A DNA stretch of 64,000 bases from Superficieibacter sp. 1612_C1 (lineage in GTDB: Bacteria; Pseudomonadota; Gammaproteobacteria; Enterobacterales; Enterobacteriaceae), in the NCBI RefSeq assembly GCF_015234305.1, contig NZ_JADGMI010000001.1, positions 558,001 through 622,000 of the forward strand. Reading direction: 5' to 3'. This document shows positions 28,281 through 37,615 of this stretch, piece by piece. The first letter of the stretch is position 1, and each line of letters opens with the position of its first letter. Below the pieces are notes generated by a model. That model had not been told where the DNA came from. It made no database searches and saw nothing but the letters and a program-made list of their open reading frames with translations. The position numbers and the translations under genes are program-made.

Positions 28281-28306
28281 ACAGGTTGCAGGGGCCTGCA
28301 ACCTGT
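28281..28306. repeat. Perfect intercistronic hairpin between GH1 and EIIC genes
   Basis: ACAGGTTGCAGG and CCTGCAACCTGT are perfect 12-base complements around GG. No T-run follows, so it is not a standard terminator. It may stabilise the hydrolase mRNA or limit EIIC expression. Confidence 0.65.
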
Positions 28307-28338
28307 ATTGTCCAGGGGATAAAAGAAAGGGTTCTGCT

Positions 28339-29646
28339 ATGTCTGGTACAAATATGCAGTCTTTTACCGATCGCTTTGTCGATATTTCCGCACGTATTGC
28401 CGGGCAGGTGCATTTGCGTTCGCTACGTGATGCTTTCGCCGCCATCATGCCAATTTTTATTCTGGCCGGGCTGGCGGTACTGGTGAACAACGTGGTGTTT
28501 CCGTGGGTGATGGAAGGGGAGACCCTAACGAAGTTCAAACTGTGGGGGGACGCGATTATCAACGGGACGTTGAATATTGCCGCCCTGCTCATCGCCCCGA
28601 TGATCGCCTGGTCGCTGGCGCGAAATAAAAAAATCGACAACCCGGTTTCGGCGGTCATTATTGCGATATGTAGTTTTATCATCATGATGCCCATGCAGGT
28701 GGATCTGGTGCCGCTGGGCGCGAAGACCACGGTCAGTATTACCCAGGTATTGACCTTCGCCAATATCGGCACCACCGGGATTTTTGCCGGGGTGATTATC
28801 GGCCTGCTGTCGACCGAGATTTTCATTCGTATTTCGCGGCTTGAGCGGCTAAAAATTTCATTGGGTGAAAATGTCCCTCCGGCAGTCAGCCAGTCGTTTT
28901 CATCATTAATCCCCACCATTCTTACGCTGTCGCTGTTTGCTTTATTTGCTGCGTTACTGGCTAACCTGCTGCATACCGATCTGATTCATTTGATCACCAC
29001 CCTGATCCAGCAACCGCTGCGCATGATTAATACCAGCCTGCCGGGGACGCTTTTTATCTATAGCTTCGGTAACTTCTTATTTACGCTGGGTATTCATCAG
29101 GCGGTGGTCAACAGCGTGATCCTTGAGCCGTTCCTGCTGATCAATACCAATGAAAATATGCTGGCGTTCGCTAACGGACAGCCCATTCCGCATATCATTA
29201 ACAATATTTTCGTCCCGACCTTCGGCATGATTGGCGGCACTGGCAGTACGTTCTCGTTACTGATTGCTATTTTTATCTTCTCGCGGCAGAAAGCTGCGAA
29301 GCAGGTCGCCCGTCTGGCGATCTCTCCGGGCCTGTTTAATATCAACGAACCGGTCATTTTCGGCTTGCCAATTGTGTTTAACATTCCGCTGATGATCCCC
29401 TTTGTCCTCCTGCCTGCTATCGGCATCTTTTTTGCCTGGATGTGTACGTCGCTGGGGTTGATATCACGCTGCGTGGTGATGATCCCGTGGACCACGCCGC
29501 CGGTGCTCAGCGCCTGGCTTGCCACCGCGGGCGACTGGCGCGCCGTGGTGGTGCAATTGATCATCATTGTCTTTGGTGTATTCTTCTACCTGCCATTCCT
29601 CAAAATCGCCGAGAGAGTGGCGCAAAAAAATAGCGAAATAGCGTAA
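28339..29646 (+). CDS. PTS EIIC component, lactose/cellobiose family
   Basis: A 435-residue inner-membrane sugar permease of the Lac (ChbC/CelB) family with about ten transmembrane segments. Diagnostic stretches are GMIGGTGSTFSLL and SPGLFNINEPVIFGLPIVFNIP, the latter around the sugar-binding site. There is no EIIA or EIIB gene in this operon, so it must borrow them, for example from a chb-type locus elsewhere in the genome (inference). It lies between the phospho-beta-glucosidase and the GntR gene. AAAGGG before the ATG is the ribosome site. Confidence 0.9.
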   Translation: MSGTNMQSFTDRFVDISARIAGQVHLRSLRDAFAAIMPIFILAGLAVLVNNVVFPWVMEGETLTKFKLWGDAIINGTLNIAALLIAPMIAWSLARNKKIDNPVSAVIIAICSFIIMMPMQVDLVPLGAKTTVSITQVLTFANIGTTGIFAGVIIGLLSTEIFIRISRLERLKISLGENVPPAVSQSFSSLIPTILTLSLFALFAALLANLLHTDLIHLITTLIQQPLRMINTSLPGTLFIYSFGNFLFTLGIHQAVVNSVILEPFLLINTNENMLAFANGQPIPHIINNIFVPTFGMIGGTGSTFSLLIAIFIFSRQKAAKQVARLAISPGLFNINEPVIFGLPIVFNIPLMIPFVLLPAIGIFFAWMCTSLGLISRCVVMIPWTTPPVLSAWLATAGDWRAVVVQLIIIVFGVFFYLPFLKIAERVAQKNSEIA

Positions 29647-29662
29647 ATAAAAAGGAAGGGTA

Positions 29663-30379
29663 ATGGCTGCGAAGTATGTGTTGATCGCGCGGGAAATCAG
29701 GCAGCGTATTCTGAGTAAGCAGTATCCCGCGAGCGAGCCGTTGCCCGATCAGTTTGCGCTGGCGGCCGAGTTCAGTACCAGCCGAATGACCATCCAGCAG
29801 GCGATGCGCCAGCTGATTATCGAAGGGCTGGTCTATACCCGTCAGGGGCAGGGCACGTTTATTCGCAAAAATTTTCACCAGTTGTCGCAGTGGGAACTGG
29901 CCGGAAGCGACTATTTTGGCGCGACGCAAACGTGGAAGGATAAAGGCACGGTAAGCAGCGAAGTCGTTCGCTTCGAACTGCGTTTTCCCGACGAAACAGA
30001 GCAAACCTCGCTGCTCATTGGTGCTGACGCGCCAGTGTATGACTTTATCCGCCTGCGGCTGCTTAATGGCGAACCGATGTCGCTGGATGCCACCATTATG
30101 CCCGTGAGCCTGGTGCCGGGCCTGAATAAATCCCATCTGGAAAGTTCGGTTTTTCGCTACATTCAGCAAACGCTGGGGCTGAAAATCATGGGATCGTATC
30201 GGGTAGTGCGGGCGTTAAAGCCGAATGCGCTCGATATGCAGTATTTGAACTGTCAGGAGACGGACCCGGTGATGGAGGTAGAGCAGGTGATTTATCTGGA
30301 GGATGGAACGCCGCTGGAGTATGCCCACTGCCACTATCGCTACGATCACAGCGGGATTGTGATTGTGAATAACGGTTAA
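29663..30379 (+). CDS. GntR/UTRA-family regulator of the beta-glucoside operon
   Basis: A 238-residue repressor-type regulator. The N-terminal winged helix-turn-helix is complete (LPDQFALAAEFSTSRMTIQQAMRQL, with wing TRQGQGTFIRKN ending near residue 72). The C-terminal UTRA domain ends MEVEQVIYLEDGTPLEYAHCHYRYD. HutC-subfamily proteins bind sugar phosphates or small carboxylates. It follows the EIIC gene by 16 bases with GGAAGGG as its ribosome site. The palindrome at 26818-26835 is its likely operator. The effector is probably the phosphorylated beta-glucoside (inference). Confidence 0.9.
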   Translation: MAAKYVLIAREIRQRILSKQYPASEPLPDQFALAAEFSTSRMTIQQAMRQLIIEGLVYTRQGQGTFIRKNFHQLSQWELAGSDYFGATQTWKDKGTVSSEVVRFELRFPDETEQTSLLIGADAPVYDFIRLRLLNGEPMSLDATIMPVSLVPGLNKSHLESSVFRYIQQTLGLKIMGSYRVVRALKPNALDMQYLNCQETDPVMEVEQVIYLEDGTPLEYAHCHYRYDHSGIVIVNNG

Positions 30380-30384
30380 ACATT

Positions 30385-30410
30385 TGCCCGGCGCGCGATG
30401 CGGCCGGGCA
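30385..30410. terminator. Hairpin between the GntR gene and ldtB
   Basis: TGCCCGGC (30385-30392) pairs with GCCGGGCA (30403-30410). It lies between the convergent stops. T-runs are weak on both sides. It is a likely bidirectional terminator or REP-related palindrome. Confidence 0.55.
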
Positions 30411-30418
30411 TTCCAGTC

Positions 30419-31339
30419 TTAGTTCAGACGAACCGGCATACCGGAACGGTTCTGGATCGCCTGCTCCAGTACGGTCTGATCGACATCCGCCTGGTCGGTG
30501 ACTTTTTTCACCGCTTTGGTCAGCGTGACCGGGACTTCTTCGTCACCACTAAACTGCGCTTCAGTCGTGGAAAGCGGGTTATGAACTTCAACATAACGGC
30601 TACCGTCTGGCTCAGTGGTGGATTTCACCGGCTCATCAATAAACTGTACGCGCGTACCTACCGGCACGTTCTGGAACAGGAATTTGATGTCGTCGTTACG
30701 CAGACGCACGCAGCCGTGGCTCACACGCAGACCGACGCCGAAGTTAGCGTTGGTGCCATGAATCGCATACAGGCGGCCAATGTACAGGGCATACAGACCC
30801 ATCGGGTTGTCCGGACCTGCCGGAACGACTGCCGGAAGCGGCTGACCCGCTGCGGTATATTCAGCATGCATTTTTGCGGTTGGCGTCCAGGTCGGACCCG
30901 CTTTTTTGCGCTCAACCTTGGTAGTCCAGGCAATCGGCGTATCTTTACCTAACTGACCGATACCGATAGGCAGCACGATCACGGTGTTGGTGCCTTTCGG
31001 GTAGTAGTACAGACGCATCTCGGCGCTGTTGATAACAATCCCTTCATGCACGGTGTCCGGCAGGATCAGCTGTTGAGGGATATTCAACACGGTGCCGCCC
31101 TTCGGCAGATAGGTGTCCACGCCCGGGTTAGCTTCCAGCATATTGGACAGGCCCATTTGATACTCGGCCGCAAAGTACTCCAGCGGCTGTTTGTTATCAT
31201 CCGGGATCTGAATCACCTGGTTTTCACCGATCAGACGGCTGCCATCGGTTGGCAGAGGATACGTAACGGCTGAAGCCGTTTTGCAAAAGCCCACGACAGC
31301 CAGCGCCGCCGCAAAGAGGGTCGTTAGTTTCATATTCAT
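30419..31339 (-). CDS. ldtB: L,D-transpeptidase LdtB (YbiS)
   Basis: A 306-residue periplasmic enzyme, same length as E. coli LdtB, that attaches Braun lipoprotein to peptidoglycan. The signal peptide is about residues 1-24 (ending TASA). A LysM-like region follows (about 55-90), then the YkuD catalytic domain with His194, His208 and nucleophile Cys210 in [10 protein letters not shown]. The start at 31339 reproduces MNMKL of E. coli. A longer frame upstream lacks support. In E. coli ldtB follows ybiR directly. Here about 9 kb of accessory genes separate them. Confidence 0.96.
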   Translation of the reverse strand: MNMKLTTLFAAALAVVGFCKTASAVTYPLPTDGSRLIGENQVIQIPDDNKQPLEYFAAEYQMGLSNMLEANPGVDTYLPKGGTVLNIPQQLILPDTVHEGIVINSAEMRLYYYPKGTNTVIVLPIGIGQLGKDTPIAWTTKVERKKAGPTWTPTAKMHAEYTAAGQPLPAVVPAGPDNPMGLYALYIGRLYAIHGTNANFGVGLRVSHGCVRLRNDDIKFLFQNVPVGTRVQFIDEPVKSTTEPDGSRYVEVHNPLSTTEAQFSGDEEVPVTLTKAVKKVTDQADVDQTVLEQAIQNRSGMPVRLN

Positions 31340-31553
31340 GTTATGCAAGATACCAGTGCCACAGGCTGTTGATTTAAAGTCCACTATCATTTGGAGCGCA
31401 TTATAGGTGCATTCCGGTTTAGTGGGAAATAGATGTGTGCAAAATCACACTTTTTTCCGCTGACTACATTTTAGACGTAATTGCAGGGGACTGATTTTAA
31501 TTCAGAATGTTGGCATAAACCCGGATTTTAACGCAGCGCTGAGGGTGAGCGTA

Positions 31554-31568
31554 TTTCACCTGGTGAAA
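31554..31568. promoter_or_regulatory. Palindrome over the likely ybiT -35 region
   Basis: TTTCACC-T-GGTGAAA is a perfect odd palindrome. A CATAAT -10 box lies at 31586-31591, placing the palindrome over the -35. It could be a repressor site for ybiT. The binding protein is unknown. Confidence 0.4.
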
Positions 31569-31625
31569 AAGCTGCGCTAAAGTGGCATAATTAGCGGTTT
31601 GTCACACTTTTTTCAGGAAATACCC

Positions 31626-33218
31626 GTGTTAGTTTCCAGCAACGTCACCATGCAGTTCGGCAGTAAGCCGCTTTTTGAAAATATTTCCGTCAAATTCGGC
31701 GGCGGCAACCGTTACGGCCTGATTGGCGCGAACGGTAGCGGTAAATCCACCTTTATGAAGATCCTCGGCGGCGATTTAGAACCGACGCTGGGCAACGTTT
31801 CTCTCGATCCGAACGAGCGCATCGGTAAACTGCGTCAGGATCAGTTCGCCTTTGAAGCGTTCTCCGTACTCGATACGGTCATCATGGGCCACGGCGAGCT
31901 GTGGGAAGTGAAGCAGGAGCGCGATCGTATCTACGGTCTCGCAGAGATGAGTGAAGAGGACGGCTATAAAGTGGCCGATCTCGAAGTGCTGTATGGCGAG
32001 ATGGACGGTTATTCTGCCGAGTCACGTGCCGGTGAGCTTCTGCTCGGTGTTGGCATTCCGGTTGAGCAGCACTACGGCCCAATGAGCGAAATCGCCCCCG
32101 GCTGGAAGCTGCGTGTGCTGTTGGCCCAAGCGCTGTTCTCCAACCCGGATATCCTGCTGCTTGATGAGCCGACCAACAACCTGGACATCGATACCATTCG
32201 CTGGCTGGAGCAGGTGCTTAACGAACGTAACAGCACCATGATTATCATCTCGCACGACCGTCACTTCCTTAACATGGTCTGCACCCATATGGCGGATCTG
32301 GATTACGGTGAACTGCGCGTGTATCCGGGCAACTACGACGAATACATGACCGCCGCAACCCAGGCGCGCGAGCGCCTGCTGGCGGATAACGCCAAGAAAA
32401 AAGCGCAGATTGCCGACCTGCAATCCTTCGTCAGCCGTTTTAGCGCTAACGCCTCCAAATCTCGTCAGGCCACCTCGCGTGCCCGCCAGATTGATAAAAT
32501 TAAACTTGATGAGGTGAAAGCCTCCAGCCGTCAAAACCCGTTCATTCGCTTCGAGCAGGATAAAAAGCTGTTCCGTAACGCGCTTGAGGTGGAGAAGCTG
32601 ACTAAAGGCTTCGACAACGGTCCGCTGTTTAAAGACGTTAACCTGCTGCTGGAAGTGGGGGAAAAACTCGCGGTCCTTGGCACCAACGGCGTCGGTAAAT
32701 CCACGCTGCTGAAAACGCTGGTGGGTGAGCTCGAAGCCAACAGCGGCACGGTAAAATGGTCTGAGAACGCCCGTATTGGTTATTATGCCCAAGATCATGC
32801 TGACGACTTCGCCAACGATCTGACCGTGTTCGAGTGGATGAGCCAGTGGAAACAGGAAGGCGATGACGAGCAGGTCGTACGTAGCTTCCTCGGCCGTCTG
32901 CTGTTCAGCCAGGACGACATCAAAAAGCCCGCCAAAGTGCTTTCTGGTGGCGAGAAGGGGCGTATGCTGTTCGGCAAACTGATGATGCAGAAGCCGAATA
33001 TCCTGGTGATGGATGAACCGACCAACCACCTGGACATGGAGTCGATCGAATCGCTGAACATGGCGCTGGAGATGTACGAAGGCACCCTGATTTTCGTTTC
33101 TCACGACCGTGAATTCGTCAGCTCGCTGGCGACCCGCGTACTGGAAATCACCCCGCAGCGCGTGGTGGACTTCAGCGGCAACTACGAAGATTACCTGCGC
33201 AGCCAGGGTATCGAGTAA
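31626..33218 (+). CDS. ybiT: ABC-F ATPase YbiT
   Basis: A 530-residue soluble ATPase with two ABC domains, of the ABC-F type that acts on the ribosome. It has two Walker A motifs, ANGSGKST and TNGVGKST. The second signature is LSGGEKGR, and Walker B motifs are [11 protein letters not shown] and [12 protein letters not shown] linker rich in charged helix ([13 protein letters not shown]) joins them, as needed to reach toward the peptidyl-transfer region. There are no membrane segments. The start is GTG 31626 with AGGAAA upstream, giving the E. coli-like start (M)[12 protein letters not shown] longer frame from 31599 overlaps the promoter region and is unlikely. Confidence 0.95.
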   Translation: MLVSSNVTMQFGSKPLFENISVKFGGGNRYGLIGANGSGKSTFMKILGGDLEPTLGNVSLDPNERIGKLRQDQFAFEAFSVLDTVIMGHGELWEVKQERDRIYGLAEMSEEDGYKVADLEVLYGEMDGYSAESRAGELLLGVGIPVEQHYGPMSEIAPGWKLRVLLAQALFSNPDILLLDEPTNNLDIDTIRWLEQVLNERNSTMIIISHDRHFLNMVCTHMADLDYGELRVYPGNYDEYMTAATQARERLLADNAKKKAQIADLQSFVSRFSANASKSRQATSRARQIDKIKLDEVKASSRQNPFIRFEQDKKLFRNALEVEKLTKGFDNGPLFKDVNLLLEVGEKLAVLGTNGVGKSTLLKTLVGELEANSGTVKWSENARIGYYAQDHADDFANDLTVFEWMSQWKQEGDDEQVVRSFLGRLLFSQDDIKKPAKVLSGGEKGRMLFGKLMMQKPNILVMDEPTNHLDMESIESLNMALEMYEGTLIFVSHDREFVSSLATRVLEITPQRVVDFSGNYEDYLRSQGIE

Positions 33219-33356
33219 GTGTTGTCACGGGCTTTCAGGCAGTGAAAGCCCGCAAAAAAGTGACAAACGTTATACCGTGGAGTGATGCCTGGCGGCGCTT
33301 CGCTTGCACAGTCCTGTGGTTTACAGCTAAGCGGTCGATATTGATGCTTTTTGTCG

Positions 33357-33384
33357 GCCGGGTAAGGCGAAGCCGCCACCCGGC
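33357..33384. repeat. REP-type palindrome
   Basis: GCCGGGT and ACCCGGC with inner GGCG/CGCC-like pairing give the REP form. It lies between the convergent ybiT and ybiV genes. Another hairpin, GGGCTTTCA/TGAAAGCCC, lies at about 33230-33252 just after ybiT. Confidence 0.75.
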
Positions 33385-33411
33385 AAAAAGCCGGAGTCAC
33401 TGGCTCCGGCT
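33385..33411 (-). terminator. Intrinsic terminator of ybiV
   Basis: AGCCGGAG (33389-33396) and CTCCGGCT (33404-33411) form a perfect stem. On the minus strand TTTTT follows (A-run 33385-33389), eight bases beyond the ybiV stop. Confidence 0.85.
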
Positions 33412-33418
33412 AACAACG

Positions 33419-34234
33419 TCAGTCGTTAAACGGCGGCGTATTATCCAGCACGGCCTGAATAACATTCAGTGCGCCATGATGATTGTTGTCATCGGTCGCA
33501 TAGCGGGAGAGCGCCCTAATATTGTCCGCGGCGTTGCCCATCGCGAAGGAGTATTTCGCCAGTTTTAGCATTTCCGCATCGTTGCCGCTATCGCCAATGG
33601 CGACGCACTCCTGCGGGGAAATTTCCCAGCGTTTCAATAAACGGCTAATGCCGTTCGCTTTGTGCAGGCCGGGAATAATCAGGTCGATAAAGCCAAAACC
33701 GCTGGTGACCGGCTTCATTACGCCCTCAAGAGAAATATGCAGCGCGTCTACCAGTTGCGGGATCTGCTCGTCCGGCAGATTAAGCGAGAACTTAAACAGT
33801 TTATCATTGATTTCGCTGTAATCGTTGATGCGTTTCAGGCGGTAATAGTGCTTCGACATCAGTTCTACGAAGGCCTCCGGGGCTTTGTCGCTGACGTAAG
33901 CGCTATCTAAACCGCAGGCAACAAAATTAAGCTGCGGATCTTTGAGCAGTTCACCGATGACGATCTGCGATTCATGCTGCGTTAACTCACCGTGGAAGAG
34001 CTCCTGACCGTGCTCATACACCAGCGCGCCGTTTTCGGCGACGTAGGAAATGGCGTCGCGAACCTCGGGGAAGAAGGTAATAAGCTGGTAGTACTGGTTG
34101 CCGCTGGCGACCACAAATTCAATACCGCGCTGCTGAAGCTGGTCAAACTGGGCTAAAAAACGCTGGCGATCATAGGTCTTGGCGTCACTAAGAAACGATC
34201 CATCCATGTCGGTGACGATAACTTTAACGGTCAT
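33419..34234 (-). CDS. ybiV: HAD-superfamily sugar phosphatase YbiV
   Basis: A 271-residue Cof-type haloacid dehalogenase phosphatase, same length as E. coli YbiV, which hydrolyses sugar phosphates. Motif I is VTDMDGSF with the nucleophile Asp. Motif II lies in [12 protein letters not shown], and motif IV is [11 protein letters not shown]. The cap domain is type IIB. The start at 34234 has AGGAG eight bases away. The paralogue ybjI lies at 53470-54282 in this window. In E. coli ybiU lies between ybiT and ybiV and is absent here. Confidence 0.94.
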   Translation of the reverse strand: MTVKVIVTDMDGSFLSDAKTYDRQRFLAQFDQLQQRGIEFVVASGNQYYQLITFFPEVRDAISYVAENGALVYEHGQELFHGELTQHESQIVIGELLKDPQLNFVACGLDSAYVSDKAPEAFVELMSKHYYRLKRINDYSEINDKLFKFSLNLPDEQIPQLVDALHISLEGVMKPVTSGFGFIDLIIPGLHKANGISRLLKRWEISPQECVAIGDSGNDAEMLKLAKYSFAMGNAADNIRALSRYATDDNNHHGALNVIQAVLDNTPPFND

Positions 34235-34480
34235 AACTACGCTCCTGGCGAAAACGGCAATGCGACGTATTTTAATGCGTAAGCGAAGCAATGCACGCAT
34301 AAATTACCCGGCCCTGACGAATGCGCAGATTTCTGTGCAGCCCATTCCAGCGCAATGAACAGGTTGCAGACAGACGGATTCTTTTCTGAATTCGTCACGT
34401 AAAACGGAAAAGGGTCGCATGAATCTGCATCTGATAGCGGCTAAAGTCCGGCCATCGTAATTACCCTCTGATGGATAGCC

Positions 34481-35395
34481 ATGGAAAAGGTCACCACTTC
34501 AACGCCGCATGATGCGGTGTTTAAACAATTTTTATGTCACCCCGATACGGCACGAGACTTTCTTGATATTCATCTTCCACCTGCGTTGCGCAAGCTCTGC
34601 GATCTGGACACGCTTGCGCTTGAACCTGCCAGTTTTATTAAAAAGGATTTACGCGCCTGGCACTCGGACGTGATCTGGTCGGTGAATACTTCTGCTGGTC
34701 AGGGCTATATCTACGTGGTGATTGAACATCAAAGCTCGCCTGACAGGCTCATGGCCTTCAGGCTAATGCGCTATACCATGGATGTTATGCAGCGTCATCT
34801 GGATAAAGGTCATCAACAATTGCCGCTGGTGGTGCCGATGCTGTTTTATCACGGTGTCGACAGTCCCTATCCGCATTCTCTGTGCTGGTTTGATGAATTT
34901 ACCGATCCTGCCCATGCTCGCCAGCTCTATACCACACCGTTTACGCTGGTTGATATTACCGTCACGCCGGATGAACAAATCATGCAGCATCGCCGGGTGG
35001 CCCTGCTGGAACTGGTACAAAAACATATACGCCAGCGGGACTTACTGGTGATGGCAGAGCAACTGGCCTCGTTACTGGCGATGGGATACACTACGCACAT
35101 TCAGCGAGAAACGCTGTTTAATTACATGGCGCGGTGCGGCGATGCCGTCGACTTCAGTACCTTTTTTCGCAGTCTCGCCAGGCGCGCCCCACAACACAAG
35201 GAGGAACTGATGACGATTGCTGAAAGATTGCATGCAGCGGGCTGGAATGATGGCAAACATGAAGGCCGTCAGGAAGGCCGCCAGGAAGAAGCTCTGCGTA
35301 TCGCGCGTACTATGCTTGAAAACGGTATCGACCGCGAAGCGGTATTGAAGATAATAGGCCTGCCCAGCGAAGTGTTGCGGGCTCACGGCCTTTAA
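34481..35395 (+). CDS. Rpn-family recombination-promoting nuclease
   Basis: A 304-residue PD-(D/E)xK nuclease of the Rpn/YhgA (Transposase_31) family. The active-site frame is Asp63 (HSDVIWSV) followed by Glu82-x-Gln84 (VVIEHQS). The N-terminal start [20 protein letters not shown] is diagnostic. E. coli Rpn proteins raise recombination, cleave DNA and act in phage defence. The C-terminal part holds repeats GRQEGRQE encoded by two near-identical 12-base units (35261-35284). The main ATG has only a poor ribosome site, whereas a very strong one lies inside the gene before ATG 35210. It replaces E. coli ybiW-ybiY-fsaA between ybiV and moeB, so it is accessory. Confidence 0.88.
   Translation: MEKVTTSTPHDAVFKQFLCHPDTARDFLDIHLPPALRKLCDLDTLALEPASFIKKDLRAWHSDVIWSVNTSAGQGYIYVVIEHQSSPDRLMAFRLMRYTMDVMQRHLDKGHQQLPLVVPMLFYHGVDSPYPHSLCWFDEFTDPAHARQLYTTPFTLVDITVTPDEQIMQHRRVALLELVQKHIRQRDLLVMAEQLASLLAMGYTTHIQRETLFNYMARCGDAVDFSTFFRSLARRAPQHKEELMTIAERLHAAGWNDGKHEGRQEGRQEEALRIARTMLENGIDREAVLKIIGLPSEVLRAHGL
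35210..35395 (+). CDS. Predicted in-frame small protein from internal start of the rpn gene (RpnS type)
   Basis: An in-frame ATG at codon 244 of the nuclease gene is preceded by AAGGAGG (35198-35204) with a five-base spacer, a near-perfect ribosome site. It would make the last 61 residues alone, starting [15 protein letters not shown]. For E. coli RpnA such a C-terminal small product dimerises and blocks the nuclease as an intragenic antitoxin. The part includes the GRQEGRQE repeat and the end helix ([13 protein letters not shown]). Expression here is predicted from the site and the family and not proven. Confidence 0.65.
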   Translation: MTIAERLHAAGWNDGKHEGRQEGRQEEALRIARTMLENGIDREAVLKIIGLPSEVLRAHGL

Positions 35396-35409
35396 TCACC
35401 GACAGCCAA

Positions 35410-35434
35410 CAGGCACCTTGATTCCGGGTGCCTG
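35410..35434. terminator. Hairpin between rpn and moeB
   Basis: CAGGCACC (35410-35417) and GGTGCCTG (35427-35434) form a perfect eight-pair stem between the convergent genes, followed by a short CCTTT on the plus strand. Confidence 0.55.
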
Positions 35435-35438
35435 GCCT

Positions 35439-36191
35439 TTACTCTCCACAAACCTCACATCCCGCCGCCCGCATCAGTTTCATTTCGCGGAACTGACAGG
35501 TCATGGCGTCATACATCACAATCTTTCCTGCGGCTGGCGTACCATAATGAGCTAACACTTTGATGGCTTCCATCGCCTGCATTGAACCGATCACGCCCAC
35601 CAGCGGGGCCATTACGCCAGCCTCAACGCAGGTGAGGGCGTTCTCGCCAAACAGACGGCTGAGGCAGCGGTAGCAGGGTTCGCCTTGCTGCCAGGTAAAC
35701 ACGCTGATCTGTCCCTCCATGCGGATGGCGGCACCGGAAACCAGCGGGATTTTATGCGCAAAGCAGCCTGCGTTAAGCTGCTGGCGAATGGCGACGTTAT
35801 CAGTACAATCCATCACCACATCGTGTTCTGCAATTAATGCAAAAAGCGCGGTATCGTCGAGCAAGGCATTAACGGGCGTCAGGGTGATATGCGGGTTAAT
35901 GCGCGCCAGCGCATCGCGGGCGGAATCAACTTTAGGCTGGCCGATAGTGGCGTCACTGTGCAAGGTTTGCCGCTGAAGATTGGATACGGAGACCGTATCG
36001 AAATCCAGCAGCGTCAGTTGCCCGACGCCGGCACCCGCCAGATACTGCGCTGCCGCACAGCCCAGTCCGCCCAGACCAACAATCAGCACCCGCGCGGCTT
36101 TCAGGGCTTCCTGACCCTCAAAGTCAAACCCGTGCAGCACGATTTGCCGGTTATAGCGCATCATCTCTGTATCGCTGAGCTCCTCTGCCAT
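35439..36191 (-). CDS. moeB: Molybdopterin-synthase adenylyltransferase MoeB
   Basis: A 250-residue E1-like enzyme that adenylates the C-terminus of the MoaD small subunit in molybdenum cofactor synthesis. The nucleotide-binding glycine loop is VGLGGLGCAAAQYLAGAGVG. The zinc cysteines are two pairs, CYRC and CEVC near the C-terminus. Conserved DCTDN lies near the middle. Its start overlaps the moeA stop by one base (TAATG), so the two are cotranslated. The ThiF-type fold could be confused with ThiF, but linkage to moeA settles it. Confidence 0.96.
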   Translation of the reverse strand: MAEELSDTEMMRYNRQIVLHGFDFEGQEALKAARVLIVGLGGLGCAAAQYLAGAGVGQLTLLDFDTVSVSNLQRQTLHSDATIGQPKVDSARDALARINPHITLTPVNALLDDTALFALIAEHDVVMDCTDNVAIRQQLNAGCFAHKIPLVSGAAIRMEGQISVFTWQQGEPCYRCLSRLFGENALTCVEAGVMAPLVGVIGSMQAMEAIKVLAHYGTPAAGKIVMYDAMTCQFREMKLMRAAGCEVCGE

Positions 36192-37426
36192 TACAAACCT
36201 CCCAGCAGCGCGTTAAACGGCTCTACCTCAACCCATTCGCCAGCCTCAACGTTACCACGCTCGCGTTCCAGCACGATAAAGCAGTTGCCCTGGCTGAATG
36301 AGCTGAAAATATGTGAACCCTGATGCCCGGTGGTATGCACTTCCAGCTCGCCCTGTGCGTTCGGCTGTAAAATACCGCGCTGAAAATCGAGACGTCCCGG
36401 CGATTTTTTTAAGCGGCTGGCGCAGCGCACGCGCTGACGAGGTGGCAGAAGAGGGGCATTATTGCCGCTGAGTTTTGCCAGCAGTGGCTGCACCAGCTGG
36501 TAGAAGGTCAGCGCCGCTGAAACCGGGTTACCCGGTAGCCCACAAAACCAGCTGTCGCCCAGTTTGCCAAAGGCGAAAGGTTTACCCGGCTTGATCGCCA
36601 GCTTCCAGAAGGCAATCTCGCCCAGTTCTTCAAGAATCGTTTTAGTGTAATCCGCCTCGCCAACCGACACGCCGCCCGAGCTAATCACCACGTCCGCCTG
36701 GTCGCGGGCGCGAATAAAGGTCTCGCGTAGCCGTTGTGGCTCGTCACGAACGATACCGAGGTTAATGACCTCGCAACCAAGCTGCTCAAGCATCAAATGT
36801 ACCGTCAGGCGGTTGGTATCATAAATCTGTCCTTCCGCCAGCGGCTGACCCGGCAGCTGGAGTTCATCGCCGGTGGAAAAGAGCGCCACCCGTACCTTGC
36901 GCACGACGTTAACCTCAGCAATACCCAGCGAAGCCAAAATCGGCAGTTCAGCGGCGGTGAGGCGGGTCCCGCGTGGCAGCACCGTCGCACCGCTGCGAAT
37001 ATCCTCTCCGCGACGGCGGATGTTTTGCCCTTCACGTACCGGTGCAATAAAGCGCACGCCTGCGTCAGACACCTCCGTCTCTTCCTGCATAACGACCGCA
37101 TCGCAGGCCGCAGGAACCGGCGCACCGGTCATAATGCGGATGCAGGTGCCCTCGGGCCATTCATCCTGAAATGGCTGTCCGGCAAAACTTTTCCCTGCGA
37201 CTGGCAGAGTCTGGCCATCGTTGAGATCCGCCCGTCGAACGGCATAACCGTCCATCGCTGAATTATCAAAACCGGGAACGTCCAGCGGCGAAACGGTATC
37301 CTGCGCCGTCACGCGACCAAAAGCCTGAACCAGCGGAACGCTTTCGGCTTCCGTCAACGGGACGATGCGGTTGAGCATCTGCGAAAGGGCGTCGTCGAGC
37401 GGTATCAGTCCGGCGTTAAAATTCAT
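36191..37426 (-). CDS. moeA: Molybdopterin molybdenumtransferase MoeA
   Basis: A 411-residue enzyme (E. coli 411) that inserts molybdenum into adenylylated molybdopterin. Conserved are [33 protein letters not shown], the [12 protein letters not shown] active-site loop (here [12 protein letters not shown]) and [11 protein letters not shown]. It is first gene of moeAB and divergent from iaaA. The 189-base divergent gap holds the promoter. E. coli regulation by ModE and FNR-type factors is known, but I did not identify clear sites. Confidence 0.96.
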   Translation of the reverse strand: MNFNAGLIPLDDALSQMLNRIVPLTEAESVPLVQAFGRVTAQDTVSPLDVPGFDNSAMDGYAVRRADLNDGQTLPVAGKSFAGQPFQDEWPEGTCIRIMTGAPVPAACDAVVMQEETEVSDAGVRFIAPVREGQNIRRRGEDIRSGATVLPRGTRLTAAELPILASLGIAEVNVVRKVRVALFSTGDELQLPGQPLAEGQIYDTNRLTVHLMLEQLGCEVINLGIVRDEPQRLRETFIRARDQADVVISSGGVSVGEADYTKTILEELGEIAFWKLAIKPGKPFAFGKLGDSWFCGLPGNPVSAALTFYQLVQPLLAKLSGNNAPLLPPRQRVRCASRLKKSPGRLDFQRGILQPNAQGELEVHTTGHQGSHIFSSFSQGNCFIVLERERGNVEAGEWVEVEPFNALLGGL

Positions 37427-37615
37427 GGCAAACTCCTGCGGATAAAAATCGAATGCGCCATTATGGCAGAAAACGGCTTTTAGCTGTATGCCACCATCGG
37501 CTTAACCTTTACATCACCGCCGCATCTTTCTATATTCAAAAATTGTATATAAGAGTCGCCACGGTAATGATATCTATAGAAAAAGCCGTGACGCCGTCAT
37601 GACAGGAAGGGAAAG

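Noticed and set aside
32022-33104. 360-codon minus-strand ORF opposite ybiT
   Set aside because: Shadow frame of the conserved ABC-F gene, no domain seen.
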